Below, piece by piece: positions 1 through 11,807 of a DNA stretch of 64,000 nt. Under the pieces are notes generated by a model, which worked only from the letters and a program-made list of their open reading frames with translations, did no database searches and had not been told where the DNA came from. Origin of the DNA: Shinella sumterensis (GTDB taxonomy: Bacteria > Pseudomonadota > Alphaproteobacteria > Rhizobiales > Rhizobiaceae); NCBI RefSeq assembly GCF_004514425.2, contig NZ_MYFN02000005.1, forward strand, positions 186,001-250,000, written 5' to 3'. Numbering within the stretch: the stretch's first letter is position 1; every line of letters starts with the position of its first letter. Position numbers and translations under genes: made by a program.

Positions 1-122
1 AGGAACTGAAGTACGCCCGGGCCATCTGTGCCCGCAACAACTGGCCCGTCATCGATGTCACGCGCCGTTCGATCGAGGAAACGGCCGCCGCCATCGTTGC
101 TCTTCGTCCCAAGCTTCGGTAA
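1..122 (+). CDS. ppsR: C-terminal end of pyruvate,phosphate dikinase / PEP synthase regulatory protein (partial)
   Basis: Only the last 39 codons are present, in the frame that begins at base 3 and stops with TAA at 120-122. The visible tail ([20 protein letters not shown], then [15 protein letters not shown]) matches the C-terminus of the DUF299/PpsR family, bifunctional ADP-dependent kinase/phosphotransferases that switch PEP synthase or pyruvate,phosphate dikinase off and on. In Rhizobiaceae this gene sits directly before maf, as here (24-base gap). The catalytic part lies outside the window, so the assignment rests on the tail and on synteny. Confidence 0.8.
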   Translation, partial: ELKYARAICARNNWPVIDVTRRSIEETAAAIVALRPKLR

Positions 123-146
123 CGCGGAGGGTAACGGGAGATTGCC

Positions 147-746
147 ATGACGCCGCCACTCATCCTTGCTTCGCAAAGCCCCTTTCGCCGCATGTTGATG
201 GAGAATGCCGGCCTTGCCTTTACGGCCGAGGCCGCGACCATCGACGAGCGCGCCGCAGAAGCCGCGCTTGCTGCACGCAATCCGACGCCGCAGGCAATTG
301 CCGAGGCGCTTGCCGTTGAAAAGGCGTGCGACGTGTCCGGCCGCAATCCCGGTGCGCTGGTGATCGGCTCGGACCAGACGCTTTCGCTGGAAGGCCGCGT
401 GTTTCATAAGCCCGCCGACATGGGGGAAGCGAAGTCGCATCTCGCCGCCATGTCCGGCCGTACCCATTCGCTGAACTGCGGCGTCGCGCTTGTGCAGGAC
501 GGGACGGTGCTGTGGCGTCACGTGTCCGTCGCCCATCTCACGATGCGGCCGCTATCGTCCGATTTCATCGACCGCCATCTCGCGCGGGTCGGAACCCGTG
601 TTCTGGCCAGCGTCGGCGCCTACCAGCTGGAGGGGGAGGGCGTGCAGCTCTTCGAGCGCATCGAGGGCGATTACTTCACGATCCTCGGCCTGCCGCTGCT
701 TCCCTTGCTGGCTAAACTTCGCGATCTGGATGCCATTGATGCATGA
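147..746 (+). CDS. maf: Maf-family nucleotide pyrophosphatase
   Basis: A 199-residue Maf/YceF-type protein, a cytosolic nucleoside triphosphate pyrophosphatase that removes non-canonical or modified nucleotides. The N-terminal signature ASQSPFRR (residues 8-15) is the Maf S-x-SP-R-R motif. The acidic catalytic residue sits in IGSDQT (Asp76), and HKPAD (87-91) follows as in the family; length is normal. The ATG at 147 has a purine-rich stretch (CGGGAG) upstream. The last codons overlap the aroE start by 8 bases, which suggests co-translation in a ppsR-maf-aroE-coaE-dnaQ unit. Whether it belongs to the dTTP/UTP or the m7GTP subclass cannot be told from these motifs alone. Confidence 0.93.
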   Translation: MTPPLILASQSPFRRMLMENAGLAFTAEAATIDERAAEAALAARNPTPQAIAEALAVEKACDVSGRNPGALVIGSDQTLSLEGRVFHKPADMGEAKSHLAAMSGRTHSLNCGVALVQDGTVLWRHVSVAHLTMRPLSSDFIDRHLARVGTRVLASVGAYQLEGEGVQLFERIEGDYFTILGLPLLPLLAKLRDLDAIDA

Positions 747-1596
747 TTCACGTGAAACATTCCCCCGCCGCGCTTTCGTCACGGGCTATCCGGTCAAACA
801 TTCGCGATCGCCCTTGATCCACCGCCACTGGCTGGAAAAGCTTGGTCTCGCGGGAAACTATACGCGCCAGGAAGTCGAACCGACTGAGTTTGCCGGCTTC
901 ATATCAAGGCTCAAGAGCGGCGAATCCGGCTTCATTGGGGGGAATGTCACCATCCCGCACAAGGAGCTGGCCTTCCAGCTGGCCGACAGGCCGGATGCCC
1001 TGAGCGAGGAGCTCGGTGCGGCCAACACGCTCTGGCTCGACGAGGGAGAGCTTCACGCCACCAATACGGATGGCTACGGCTTCCTGGCCAATCTCGATGC
1101 GCTTGCGCCGGGCTGGGACAGGGCGGACCGAGCCGTGGTTCTGGGCGCCGGCGGTGCGAGCCGGGCGATCATCCAGGCGGTGCGCGATCGCGGCGTGGGG
1201 GAAATTCATGTGCTGAACCGCACCGTACCCCGCGCCCGTGAACTGGCCGACCGGTTCGGGCCGCGGGTTCATGCGCATGCCATGGATGCGCTGGCCGAGG
1301 TCTTGCGCGGGGCGGGGCTTTTCATCAACACCACGTCGCTCGGCATGGAAGGAGAGCCGGCGCCGGATTTCGATTTCTCGCCGCTGGCGCCCGGCGCGGT
1401 CGTGACGGATATCGTCTATGTGCCCCTCGTCACGCCGATCCTGCACCAGGCGCAGGAACAGGGTTTTGCGACGGTGGATGGCCTCGGCATGCTGCTGCAC
1501 CAGGCGGTCCCGGGCTTCGAGAAATGGTTCGGCGTGCGCCCGCAGGTCGACGCGGCGCTGCGCGCCGTCGTGCTTGCCGACATGGATGCGCACTGA
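739..1596 (+). CDS. aroE: Shikimate dehydrogenase (NADP+)
   Basis: A 285-residue shikimate 5-dehydrogenase, which reduces 3-dehydroshikimate to shikimate in aromatic amino acid biosynthesis. Substrate-binding SRSP is at residues 22-25, the catalytic lysine is in NVTIPHK (Lys75), the second catalytic residue is in NTDG (Asp111), and the Rossmann loop GAGGASRA is at 136-143. The ATG at 739 is chosen because the domain begins within 12 residues of it; the open frame extends upstream only through maf in another frame. It overlaps maf by 8 bases, and its TGA overlaps the coaE ATG by one base. Confidence 0.95.
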   Translation: MHDSRETFPRRAFVTGYPVKHSRSPLIHRHWLEKLGLAGNYTRQEVEPTEFAGFISRLKSGESGFIGGNVTIPHKELAFQLADRPDALSEELGAANTLWLDEGELHATNTDGYGFLANLDALAPGWDRADRAVVLGAGGASRAIIQAVRDRGVGEIHVLNRTVPRARELADRFGPRVHAHAMDALAEVLRGAGLFINTTSLGMEGEPAPDFDFSPLAPGAVVTDIVYVPLVTPILHQAQEQGFATVDGLGMLLHQAVPGFEKWFGVRPQVDAALRAVVLADMDAH

Positions 1597-2183
1597 TGAT
1601 CGTGCTGGGATTGACCGGATCGATCGGCACGGGAAAGTCGACGACGGCTGCGATGTTCCGCGATCTGGATATCCCCGTGCATGACGCGGACGCGACCGTG
1701 CACGACCTCTATCGGGGGGAGGCGGTGCAGCCGGTGGCGGCGCGTTTTCCCGGCGCGCTGAAGGATGGCGTCATCGACCGCAAGGCGCTGTCGGCGCTCC
1801 TCGCCGAAGCGCCGGACGGATTTCGCGACCTGGAGACGATCATTCATCCGCTCGTGCGGGCGCGTGAGGCGGCGTTTCTCGCCAAGGAGCGGGAGAAGGG
1901 CGTACCTCTCGTTGTGCTCGATATCCCGCTGCTCTACGAAACCGGCGGCGAAGCGCGGGTGGACAAGGTGGTCGTCGTGACCTGCGATCCAGAGACGCAG
2001 CGTGCGCGTGTCCTTGCCCGCCCCGGCATGACCGAGGAGAAATTCCAACTAATCCTGTCGCGCCAGATGCCGGACGCGGAGAAGCGCCGGCGGGCCGATT
2101 TCATCATCGATACGGGCCGGGGGCTTGAAGCGGCGCGCAAACAGGTGGAAGAGGTGATTGCGGAACTCACATCCCCGATGTGA
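1596..2183 (+). CDS. coaE: Dephospho-CoA kinase
   Basis: A 195-residue kinase for the last step of coenzyme A synthesis, phosphorylating the 3'-OH of dephospho-CoA. The P-loop GSIGTGKST is at residues 8-16, followed by the family's D-x-D segment (HDADATVHDL, about 28-37) and DIPLLYETG near residue 110. The ATG at 1596 forms a TGATG junction with the aroE stop, a strong sign of translational coupling. In-frame codons further upstream lie inside aroE and encode no family sequence. Confidence 0.95.
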   Translation: MIVLGLTGSIGTGKSTTAAMFRDLDIPVHDADATVHDLYRGEAVQPVAARFPGALKDGVIDRKALSALLAEAPDGFRDLETIIHPLVRAREAAFLAKEREKGVPLVVLDIPLLYETGGEARVDKVVVVTCDPETQRARVLARPGMTEEKFQLILSRQMPDAEKRRRADFIIDTGRGLEAARKQVEEVIAELTSPM

Positions 2184-2234
2184 ACCGCCTGCGCGCATGA
2201 GGCGCGGCCAGGACTATGAAAGGACGACGGACGG

Positions 2235-2939
2235 ATGCGCGAGATCATCTTCGATACGGAAACCACCGGCCTCGACAACAAGCTCGACCGCATCATCGAA
2301 ATCGGTGGCGTTGAGCTGGAGAACCATTTTCCGACCGGCCGCACGCTGCACATCTTCATCAATCCGGGCGATCGCAAGGTTCATCCGGATGCGCTTGCCG
2401 TGCACGGCATCACAGATGAGTTCCTGAAGGACAAGAGGCCGTTCGCCGAGGTGGCGGACGAGATCACTACCTTCTTCGCCGGCGCCCGCTGGGTGGCGCA
2501 CAATGCCAATTTCGACATGGGCTTCATCAATGCCGAATTCGAGCGGCTCGGCATGCCGCCCATCTCCATGGAATATGTGACGGACACGCTGGCGCTGGCC
2601 CGTCGCAAGCACCCGATGGGTCCCAACTCGCTGGACGCGCTTTGCCGGCGCTACGGCATCGACAATTCGCACCGCACGAAGCACGGCGCGCTCCTCGACT
2701 CCGAACTTCTCGCCGAAGTCTATATCGAGATGATCGGTGGCCGGCAGGCGGCGCTCGGTCTCGGCACCGCCGAAAATGGCCGCAAGACCCTGGTCGAAGC
2801 GGACGACGAGGTCATCCAGCCGCTCGGCATACGGCCGAGGCCCCTTGCGCCCCGCCTTTCGCAGGAGGAGCGCGCCGCCCATGCCGCCATGGTGGAGAAG
2901 ATGGGCGCGAAAGCCATCTGGGCCAGATACGGGGATTGA
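2235..2939 (+). CDS. dnaQ: DNA polymerase III epsilon subunit (3'-5' proofreading exonuclease)
   Basis: A 234-residue DEDDh exonuclease that proofreads for the replicative polymerase. ExoI is DTETTG (residues 7-12), ExoII is HNANFD (89-94), and the ExoIII His and Asp are in HGALLD (150-155), so all four acidic residues and the general-base His are in place. The C-terminal 70 residues would contact the polymerase alpha subunit. It is the last gene of the maf-aroE-coaE run, 51 bases after coaE, and ends just before a strong bidirectional hairpin. Confidence 0.95.
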   Translation: MREIIFDTETTGLDNKLDRIIEIGGVELENHFPTGRTLHIFINPGDRKVHPDALAVHGITDEFLKDKRPFAEVADEITTFFAGARWVAHNANFDMGFINAEFERLGMPPISMEYVTDTLALARRKHPMGPNSLDALCRRYGIDNSHRTKHGALLDSELLAEVYIEMIGGRQAALGLGTAENGRKTLVEADDEVIQPLGIRPRPLAPRLSQEERAAHAAMVEKMGAKAIWARYGD

Positions 2940-2963
2940 ATCCGGCTTACGACCGATCAAAGA

Positions 2964-2996
2964 AAAACGCCCGGTCACGATGTGGCCGGGCGTTTT
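2964..2996. terminator. Bidirectional rho-independent terminator between dnaQ and secB
   Basis: An 11-bp perfect stem (AAAACGCCCGG against CCGGGCGTTTT), extended by TCAC/GTGG with one G-T pair and a three-base loop. The A-tract on one side and T-tract on the other let it serve both converging genes. Confidence 0.85.
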
Positions 2997-3018
2997 CGTG
3001 TGCGTGTGGTTCGGCCGC

Positions 3019-3495
3019 TTAGTTCGGCTGGACCTTTGCCTTGACCTGTTCTTCGGCCATGCGCTGGGCGAACATCTGCGCGAAATCGATGGGATCGATC
3101 ATCAGCGGCGGGAAGCCGCCGTTGCGGGTGGCGTCGGAAATGATCTGGCGGGCGAAGGGGAAGAGCAGGCGCGGGCACTCGATGAAGAGAACCGGCAGCA
3201 TGTGCTCCTGCGGGAAGCCCGTGATGCGGAACACGCCGCCGTAGGACAGCTCGGCGTTGAACAGCACCTTGTCGCCGTCCTTGGCTTCGGCGTTCAGCGA
3301 AAGCACGACGTCGAAATCGGATTCGGCCAGCGGGTTGGCGTTGACATTGACGCTGATATTGATCGCCGGGGCCTTGTCGCGGGCCTGGAGCGAGCGCGGC
3401 GCACCCGGATTTTCGAAGGAGAAGTCCTTCACATACTGCGCAAGGATGTTGAGCGAGGGGTTCGCGGCGTCGTTCTGGGTGGCTGCGTCAGTCAT
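3019..3495 (-). CDS. secB: Protein-export chaperone SecB
   Basis: A 158-residue SecB, the tetrameric cytosolic chaperone that keeps preproteins unfolded and hands them to SecA. The family core is clear: [10 protein letters not shown] near residue 21, NVNANPL near 50, YGGVFRITG near 87, and the SecA-contact region [15 protein letters not shown] near 108. The gene converges on dnaQ and is transcribed away from fxsA. Length and composition are standard. Confidence 0.96.
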   Translation of the reverse strand: MTDAATQNDAANPSLNILAQYVKDFSFENPGAPRSLQARDKAPAINISVNVNANPLAESDFDVVLSLNAEAKDGDKVLFNAELSYGGVFRITGFPQEHMLPVLFIECPRLLFPFARQIISDATRNGGFPPLMIDPIDFAQMFAQRMAEEQVKAKVQPN

Positions 3496-3565
3496 GGAAA
3501 TATCCTCGGGGACTCTGGAAAGTCAGGCCATCTAGCATTTCGGCCATGGGCTTACAACCCTCGGC

Positions 3566-4024
3566 TCAGGGCCGGCCGTCGCGATGGAAGTCGTCCCGGT
3601 CGAGATCGATGGTGCGGTCCGGTCCGGTTTGCGGACGCGTTCCACCCTGCATGTTGCCGATATCCACCACAACCATGTTGCGCATCAGCCGGTTCCACAA
3701 AAAGGTCCGCACGGGCGGAAGAAACAGCGCCAGCCCGACGATATCGGTCAGGAAGCCGGGAATGATGAAGAGGATGCCGGCAATCAGGATCATCGCGGCG
3801 TCGAGCAGTTCCTTGCCGGGCGCGCGGCCCTGCCGGCCGGACTGGCGGATGCGGGCCAGCACGCCGAACCCCTGTATGCGCATCAGCACGATACCGGCCA
3901 CGCCGGAGAGCACGACGAGTCCGAGCGTGGGCATCAGTCCGATCCGCCGTCCGACAAGGATGAAGCAGGCGATTTCCGCCAGCGGCAAGAGAAGAAAGAA
4001 GAACGCAAAGAGAAGTCTCAACAT
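3566..4024 (-). CDS. fxsA: FxsA family membrane protein
   Basis: A 152-residue FxsA-like inner-membrane protein. In E. coli overproduction of FxsA counteracts phage T7 exclusion, but its normal function is unknown. The start is placed at the ATG ending at 4024 (MLRLLFAFFFLLLPL) because the first hydrophobic segment begins there; the frame runs 21 codons further upstream without family similarity. Segments at about residues 4-22, 30-48 and 75-105 (with GFLTDIVGL) are hydrophobic, followed by a charged cytosolic tail rich in Asp and Arg. It is divergent from the Tim44-like gene. Confidence 0.85.
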   Translation of the reverse strand: MLRLLFAFFFLLLPLAEIACFILVGRRIGLMPTLGLVVLSGVAGIVLMRIQGFGVLARIRQSGRQGRAPGKELLDAAMILIAGILFIIPGFLTDIVGLALFLPPVRTFLWNRLMRNMVVVDIGNMQGGTRPQTGPDRTIDLDRDDFHRDGRP

Positions 4025-4098
4025 GGTCTCCAGTGTCGCATAGATTTCCGTCAGCCGATACCGCGCGCAGATGGCCGGCGCATTCACGTCATCGCCAT

Positions 4099-4126
4099 TT
4101 GAATGATCCGCCGTTGCGGACTATAT
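4099..4126 (+). promoter_or_regulatory. Predicted sigma70-type promoter of the Tim44-like/mltA/smr unit
   Basis: TTGAAT (4099-4104), a 16-base spacer, then CTATAT (4121-4126). This fits the rhizobial housekeeping consensus (CTTGAC, about 17 bases, CTATAT) and lies 41 bases before the next ATG, in the divergent gap with fxsA. No transcription start evidence is available. Confidence 0.5.
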
Positions 4127-4167
4127 GGGGAAGATAACTAAAAACAGGAACCGGCAGCGGATCGATA

Positions 4168-4869
4168 ATGGGCTCATTCGACTTTGTAACGATTTTCTTC
4201 CTCGTGGCTGCGGTGGTGATCTTTCTCCAGTTGCGCAGTGTGCTCGGCCGCCGCACCGGTAACGAGCGCCCGCCGTTCGATCCCTATTCCAAGCGGGAAG
4301 GTGTGGAGCCGGCTGATTCGGCCGATCGCGGCAAGGTCGTCACCTTGCCGCGGCGGGACCTCGATGAGGATGAAAACCCCTATGCCGCCATCGATGCCTA
4401 TGCCGCGCCCGGCACGCCGCTCAACGAGCCGCTGCGGGCGCTCGCCAAGACCGACCCGTCCTTCGAGCCGAAGAAATTCATCGACGGCGCGCGCATGGCC
4501 TATGAGATGATCGTCGTCGCCTTCGCCGATGGCGACCGCAAGACGCTGAAGAATCTTCTCTCCCGCGAGGTTTATGAAGGCTTCGACGCCGCGATTTCCG
4601 AGCGCGAGAGCAAGGGCGAGGTCGTGCGGTCCTCGTTCGTCGGCATCGAGAAGGCCGATATCGTCGGCGCCGAGGTCAAGGACAGCGAGGCGAACATCAC
4701 GTTGCGCATCGTCAGCCAGCTGATTTCCGCCACCTATGACAAGGAAGGCAAGCTGGTCGAGGGCGATGCGGACACGGTGGCCGAGGTCAACGACCTCTGG
4801 ACCTTCGCCCGCGACACCCGCTCGCGCGATCCGAACTGGAAACTGATCGCCACCGAATCGGAAGGCTGA
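4168..4869 (+). CDS. Tim44/TimA family membrane-anchored protein
   Basis: A 233-residue protein with one N-terminal membrane segment (residues 5-22), a low-complexity acidic/proline linker (about 30-85), and a C-terminal Tim44-like domain (from about FIDGARMAYEMIV at 100 to the end). The mitochondrial relative Tim44 tethers Hsp70 to the import pore; the bacterial role is not settled, and an inner-membrane adaptor for folding or export is only a guess. The position between divergent fxsA and mltA is conserved in Rhizobiaceae. It is followed after 9 bases by mltA, so they are probably co-transcribed. Confidence 0.82.
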   Translation: MGSFDFVTIFFLVAAVVIFLQLRSVLGRRTGNERPPFDPYSKREGVEPADSADRGKVVTLPRRDLDEDENPYAAIDAYAAPGTPLNEPLRALAKTDPSFEPKKFIDGARMAYEMIVVAFADGDRKTLKNLLSREVYEGFDAAISERESKGEVVRSSFVGIEKADIVGAEVKDSEANITLRIVSQLISATYDKEGKLVEGDADTVAEVNDLWTFARDTRSRDPNWKLIATESEG

Positions 4870-4878
4870 GCACGCGTC

Positions 4879-5994
4879 ATGGACTACCGTCTGGTTCCGG
4901 CCCGGTTTTCCGCGATTCCCGGCTGGGACGAGGACGATCCGACACCGCTGATGGCGGCCATGCGCCGCTGTCGCGACCATATCCGCGACGTCAAGCCCTA
5001 CAAGACAGGCTCGCTCGGCATCACCGCCGGCGAGCTTTTGTCCTTGCTGGATGCGGTGGTCGCCGAAGACCCGCAAGGCGCGGACGCCGTGCGCACCTTT
5101 TTCGAGGCCCACACCATTCCGTTCCTGATCGAGAAAGCCGATGGTGCGCCCGGCTTCGTCACCGCGTTCTACGAGCCGGAAGTGGCCGTGCGTGCCGAGC
5201 CGGATGCGGAATATCGCTATCCGTTCTATCGCCGGCCGGACGACCTGGTGGATATCGACGACGACAATCGGCCGGCGGGTTTTCCGGCTGGCTACGCCTT
5301 CGGCCTTCAGACCGGGGGCGGCATCGTCGAGCATCCGGATCGCGGCGAAATCGAGCGCGGTTTTCTTGCGGGGCGCGGGCTGGAAATCGCCTATGCCCGG
5401 TCGAAGGTCGACGTGTTCTTCGCGCATGTGCAGGGCGCGGCTCGGCTCGTCTACCCCGATGGCACGCTCAAGCGCATCACCTATGCCGGCAAGTCTGGCC
5501 ATCCCTTCTCGCCGATCGGCAAGCTCCTGATCGACCGTGGGGAGATCGATGCGGCAACCGTCTCGATGGCCTCGATCCGCAACTGGCTCGCCCGCCATGA
5601 GGACCAGGTCGATGCCGTCTTGTGGCACAACCGCTCCTTCATCTTCTTCAAGGAGGCCGTAGTCGACGATATCGAACTCGGGCCGATAGCCGCCGCCAAG
5701 GTGCCGCTGGTCGCCGGACGCTCGCTTGCGGTCGACCGCATGATCCATACTTTCGGCCTGCCCTTCTTCATCTCGAGCGACAGCCTCACCCATATGGACG
5801 GCGGCAAGCCGTTCCGGCGGCTGATGCTGGCGCTGGACACCGGCACGGCCATCGTCGGGCCGGCGCGCGGCGATATTTTCACCGGATCGGGCGACGCGGC
5901 GGGCGCGCTGGCGGGCCATGTCCGCAACCTCGCGACCTTCCATATTCTCCTCCCCCGGGCGGCAGCGGAGCGCTACCTGCATGCCGAAGGATAA
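4879..5994 (+). CDS. mltA: MltA-type lytic murein transglycosylase
   Basis: A 371-residue MltA-family transglycosylase, which cleaves the MurNAc-GlcNAc bond to give 1,6-anhydro ends. The MltA core shows GFVTAFYEPEV near residue 93, FFAHVQGAARL near 177 and SGHPFSPIGKLLIDRG near 206. The C-terminal 3D domain carries LALDTGTAIVGPARGDIF near 318, including the Asp of the active site. No signal peptide or lipobox is visible: the first 30 residues are polar, and the tim44-like stop codon lies in frame four codons upstream, so no longer form is possible. Its last 14 bases overlap the Smr-domain gene. Confidence 0.9.
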   Translation: MDYRLVPARFSAIPGWDEDDPTPLMAAMRRCRDHIRDVKPYKTGSLGITAGELLSLLDAVVAEDPQGADAVRTFFEAHTIPFLIEKADGAPGFVTAFYEPEVAVRAEPDAEYRYPFYRRPDDLVDIDDDNRPAGFPAGYAFGLQTGGGIVEHPDRGEIERGFLAGRGLEIAYARSKVDVFFAHVQGAARLVYPDGTLKRITYAGKSGHPFSPIGKLLIDRGEIDAATVSMASIRNWLARHEDQVDAVLWHNRSFIFFKEAVVDDIELGPIAAAKVPLVAGRSLAVDRMIHTFGLPFFISSDSLTHMDGGKPFRRLMLALDTGTAIVGPARGDIFTGSGDAAGALAGHVRNLATFHILLPRAAAERYLHAEG

Positions 5995-6543
5995 GAACCT
6001 TTCCAGCGAGGATCGCATTCTGTGGGGCAAGGTGGCGCGCAGCACGCGCGCCATGCCGGGCAAGCTTGACGCGCTGAGCGAATTCGAGGCGGCCTTCATC
6101 GAGACCGCCGGGGAACAGCCGGTCCCCGCACCGAAAAAGGCCAAGGCGGAGAAGCCGGCCGGCGAAGGCATCGCGCTCAGCGCCGGCCGCGGCAAGGAGA
6201 CGAGGCACCATCCGCTTGAGCTTCCCGTCAAGCGCAAGATCGCCAAGGGCCGCCTGGCGCTGGAGGCGCGCATCGACCTGCACGGCATGGTCCAGAGCGA
6301 GGCGCACGGCTTTCTGCTCGGCTTCCTTATCCGCGCCCACGAGCGCGGCATGCGCCATGTGCTCGTCATCACCGGCAAGGGCACGTCGCTCGGCAGCGAC
6401 GGCGCGCTGAAGCGGGCGGTGCCGCTCTGGTTCTCCCTGCCGGAATTTCGGCCGCTCATCTCGTCCTACGAGCCGGCCGCGCGCAATCACGGCGGCGAGG
6501 GCGCGCTCTATGTCCGGCTCGCCCGCCAGCCGGGGGAAAAGCG

Positions 6544-6547
<4 letters not shown>
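5981..6547 (+). CDS. Smr (MutS2 C-terminal) domain protein
   Basis: A 188-residue protein made of an N-terminal charged, probably disordered part (residues 1-90, with an APKKAKAEKPA stretch) and a C-terminal Smr domain. The hallmark DLHG is at residues 99-102 and TGKG at 131-134. Stand-alone Smr domains are nicking endonucleases acting on branched DNA or on RNA in collided ribosomes; which one applies here is unknown. The ATG at 5981 overlaps mltA by 14 bases, and the 3' end overlaps the next gene in an ATGA junction. Confidence 0.85.
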
Positions 6548-9490
<2,943 letters not shown>

Positions 9491-9494
9491 TGAC

Positions 9495-9521
9495 AAAGAG
9501 CCGCCCGCGGGGCGGCTCTTT
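9495..9521 (+). terminator. Rho-independent terminator after gyrB
   Basis: A 12-bp perfect stem (AAAGAGCCGCCC / GGGCGGCTCTTT) with a GCG loop, 4 bases after the gyrB stop. The A/T ends also let it terminate the converging nitroreductase gene. Confidence 0.88.
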
Positions 9522-9531
9522 CATATCGGGC

Positions 9532-10125
9532 TCAGGCGGAGAACTTGCCTTCGGAAATGAAGGCCGTGACGGGTTTGCGCGTGCTCGGCACTTCGCGCTG
9601 CATCAGGTCTTCCGGCAGCGTCTCCTTCGGTGCGATCTTGCCGATGGCAAGCGCTGCTTCCACCCGGAAATTGTCGGGAATGCCCAAAACCTCTTTCAGG
9701 GCCTCCCGGTCGACACCGCCCATCGCATGGGCATAGTAGCCGGCGCGCGTCGCTTCCAGTGCCAGATAGGCCCAGGCCGCGCCGGTATCGAAGGCATGGG
9801 TAAAGGCCGGGCGCAACTCGCCTTCGGCATTGGGAATATGGGTCTGCGACACGATGGCGACGAGCACCGAGGCCTTGTCTGCCCAGCGGCGGTTGCCCTC
9901 GAAAAGCGTGTTGAAGATCGTGTCGAAGGCTTCCGTGCCGCGGTGGCCGTAGACGAAATGCCACGGTTGGCTGTTCGCGGCCGACGGCGCCCAGCGGGCG
10001 GCTTCGAACAGCGACAGCAGCGTCTCCTGCGGCATGGCTTCGCCGGTAAAGGCGCGGGGCGACCAGCGGTCGAGAAAGATCGGATCGATGGTGTGGTCGG
10101 CCTTGCGGCCGGTCGGATGGGTCAT
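9532..10125 (-). CDS. Nitroreductase family flavoprotein
   Basis: A 197-residue FMN-dependent oxidoreductase of the nitroreductase fold. The FMN-binding signature RWSPRAF is at residues 20-26, ARWAPSAANSQPW at about 43-55, and the C-terminal lysine/arginine FMN contacts are in the usual zone. Such enzymes reduce nitroaromatics, quinones or enals with NAD(P)H; the physiological substrate cannot be read from the sequence. It converges on gyrB and is divergent from the aldehyde dehydrogenase gene, marking the edge of the conserved backbone before the accessory sugar cluster. Confidence 0.88.
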   Translation of the reverse strand: MTHPTGRKADHTIDPIFLDRWSPRAFTGEAMPQETLLSLFEAARWAPSAANSQPWHFVYGHRGTEAFDTIFNTLFEGNRRWADKASVLVAIVSQTHIPNAEGELRPAFTHAFDTGAAWAYLALEATRAGYYAHAMGGVDREALKEVLGIPDNFRVEAALAIGKIAPKETLPEDLMQREVPSTRKPVTAFISEGKFSA

Positions 10126-10285
10126 TGCGAACCTCGAATGTCAGACTGTGCGTTGCAACATTAGACCCGCGCCCGGCCGCTGCGAAGCGCCAAAATTGCA
10201 TGTCTGTCGCATTGTCGAAGGGGTGGCTGACGCCCTATAACACTGGTCGAAGACCGGATGGCATCGTGACATGGGAGAATTACCG

Positions 10286-11737
10286 ATGAGCCTGAAAGAC
10301 CCGAGCCTGCTGCGCCAGGCAGCCCTTGTCGGCACACGCTGGATCGAAGCGAATGGGAGCGGCATCGCGGTGAAGAACCCGGCGACGGGTGAGCTGGTCG
10401 GCTATGTCCCGAAGCTCGGTGCTGCGGAGACGAAGGAGGCCATCGACGCGGCCGCGGCAGCCCAGAAGGGCTGGGCGGCGCGCACCGCCAAGGAACGCTC
10501 TGCGGTGCTGCGCAAGTGGTTCGACCTGATGATCGAGAACAAGGACGATCTCGGGCGCATCCTCACCCTGGAACAGGGCAAGCCGCTGGCGGAAGCCACC
10601 GGCGAGATCGTCTATGGCGCAAGCTTCATCGAGTGGTTCGCCGAGGAAGCCCGCCGTCTCTATGGCGATATCGTGCCCGGCCACCAGAAGGACAAGCGCA
10701 TCCTCGTGATGAAGCAGCCGATCGGCGTGGTCGCGGCCATCACGCCGTGGAACTTCCCCAATGCGATGATCACCCGCAAGGCCGGCCCGGCCTTCGCCGC
10801 CGGCTGCGCCATGGTGCTGAAGCCGGCCTCGCAGACGCCGTTCTCGGCCATTGCGATTGCCGTGCTGGCCGAGCGCGCCGGCCTGCCCGCCGGCCTGTTC
10901 TCCGTCGTCACGGGCTCGGCCCGCGAGATCGGTGCGGAACTGACCGCCAATCCGACCGTGCGCAAGCTCACCTTCACCGGCTCGACGGAAATCGGCGCCG
11001 AGCTCTATAAGCAGTGCGCGCCGACCATCAAGAAGCTCGGCCTGGAACTTGGCGGCAATGCCCCCTTCATCGTCTTCGACGATGCCGATCTGGATGCGGC
11101 CGTCGAGGGCGCGATGATCGCCAAGTTCCGCAACAACGGCCAGACCTGCGTCTGCGCGAACCGCCTCTACGTGCAGGACGGCGTCTATGATGCCTTCTCC
11201 GAAAAGCTCGCGGCCGCCGTCGGCAAGCTGAAGACCGGCAACGGCTTCGACGAGGGCGTGATCCTCGGGCCGCTGATCGACGAGGCCGCGCTGGAGAAGG
11301 TCGAGGAGCATGTGGCCGATGCCGTCAGGAAGGGCGGCAAGGTCATCCAGGGCGGCAAGCGCCATGAACTGGGCGGCACCTTCTATGAAGCAACGGTCAT
11401 TGCCGGCGTTACGCCCGATATGGCGGTGGCGCGCGAGGAGACCTTCGGTCCGGTCGCACCGCTCTTCCGCTTCAAGGACGAGGACGATGTGATCGTGCAG
11501 GCCAACGATACGGAGTTCGGCCTTGCCTCCTATTTCTATGCCAAGGACCTGTCGCGGGTGTTCCGCGTGGCCGAAGCGCTGGAATACGGCATGGTGGGCG
11601 TCAATACCGGCCTCATCTCGACGGCCGAAGCGCCCTTCGGCGGCGTAAAACTCTCCGGCCTCGGCCGCGAGGGCTCGCGCTACGGCATCGAGGAGTTCAC
11701 TGAAATCAAATATGTCTGCCTCGGCGGTATCGGCTGA
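10286..11737 (+). CDS. gabD: NAD(P)+-dependent aldehyde dehydrogenase, succinate-semialdehyde dehydrogenase (GabD) type
   Basis: A 483-residue ALDH. The catalytic pair is intact: Glu254 in LELGGNAP and Cys288 in NGQTCVCANR. PWNFPNAM and KPASQTPFSA cofactor-binding segments are also present, and the layout matches GabD, which oxidises succinate semialdehyde to succinate. The ATG at 10286 is preferred to one 15 bases upstream because GGGAG lies 8 bases before it. Sitting beside a HpcH/HpaI aldolase, it may instead oxidise the aldehyde that aldolase releases (lactaldehyde, tartronate semialdehyde or similar); the GabD-like motifs do not exclude that. Confidence 0.85.
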   Translation: MSLKDPSLLRQAALVGTRWIEANGSGIAVKNPATGELVGYVPKLGAAETKEAIDAAAAAQKGWAARTAKERSAVLRKWFDLMIENKDDLGRILTLEQGKPLAEATGEIVYGASFIEWFAEEARRLYGDIVPGHQKDKRILVMKQPIGVVAAITPWNFPNAMITRKAGPAFAAGCAMVLKPASQTPFSAIAIAVLAERAGLPAGLFSVVTGSAREIGAELTANPTVRKLTFTGSTEIGAELYKQCAPTIKKLGLELGGNAPFIVFDDADLDAAVEGAMIAKFRNNGQTCVCANRLYVQDGVYDAFSEKLAAAVGKLKTGNGFDEGVILGPLIDEAALEKVEEHVADAVRKGGKVIQGGKRHELGGTFYEATVIAGVTPDMAVAREETFGPVAPLFRFKDEDDVIVQANDTEFGLASYFYAKDLSRVFRVAEALEYGMVGVNTGLISTAEAPFGGVKLSGLGREGSRYGIEEFTEIKYVCLGGIG

Positions 11738-11760
11738 GATCAGGCAAGGGTTTGATGTTT

Positions 11761-11782
11761 CCGGCCGGCGCTTGCCGGCCGG
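11761..11782 (+). terminator. Hairpin between the aldehyde dehydrogenase and the aldolase gene
   Basis: CCGGCCGGC / GCCGGCCGG with a four-base loop, followed by a weak T-rich tail (TTTGCGTTT). It could terminate or attenuate transcription into the aldolase gene. Confidence 0.5.
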
Positions 11783-11807
11783 TTTGCGTTTGAAGAAGGG
11801 AAAGACC

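Noticed and set aside
2235-3495. Antisense frames over dnaQ and secB as extra genes.
   Set aside because: Both strands are explained by well-supported genes and a shared terminator.
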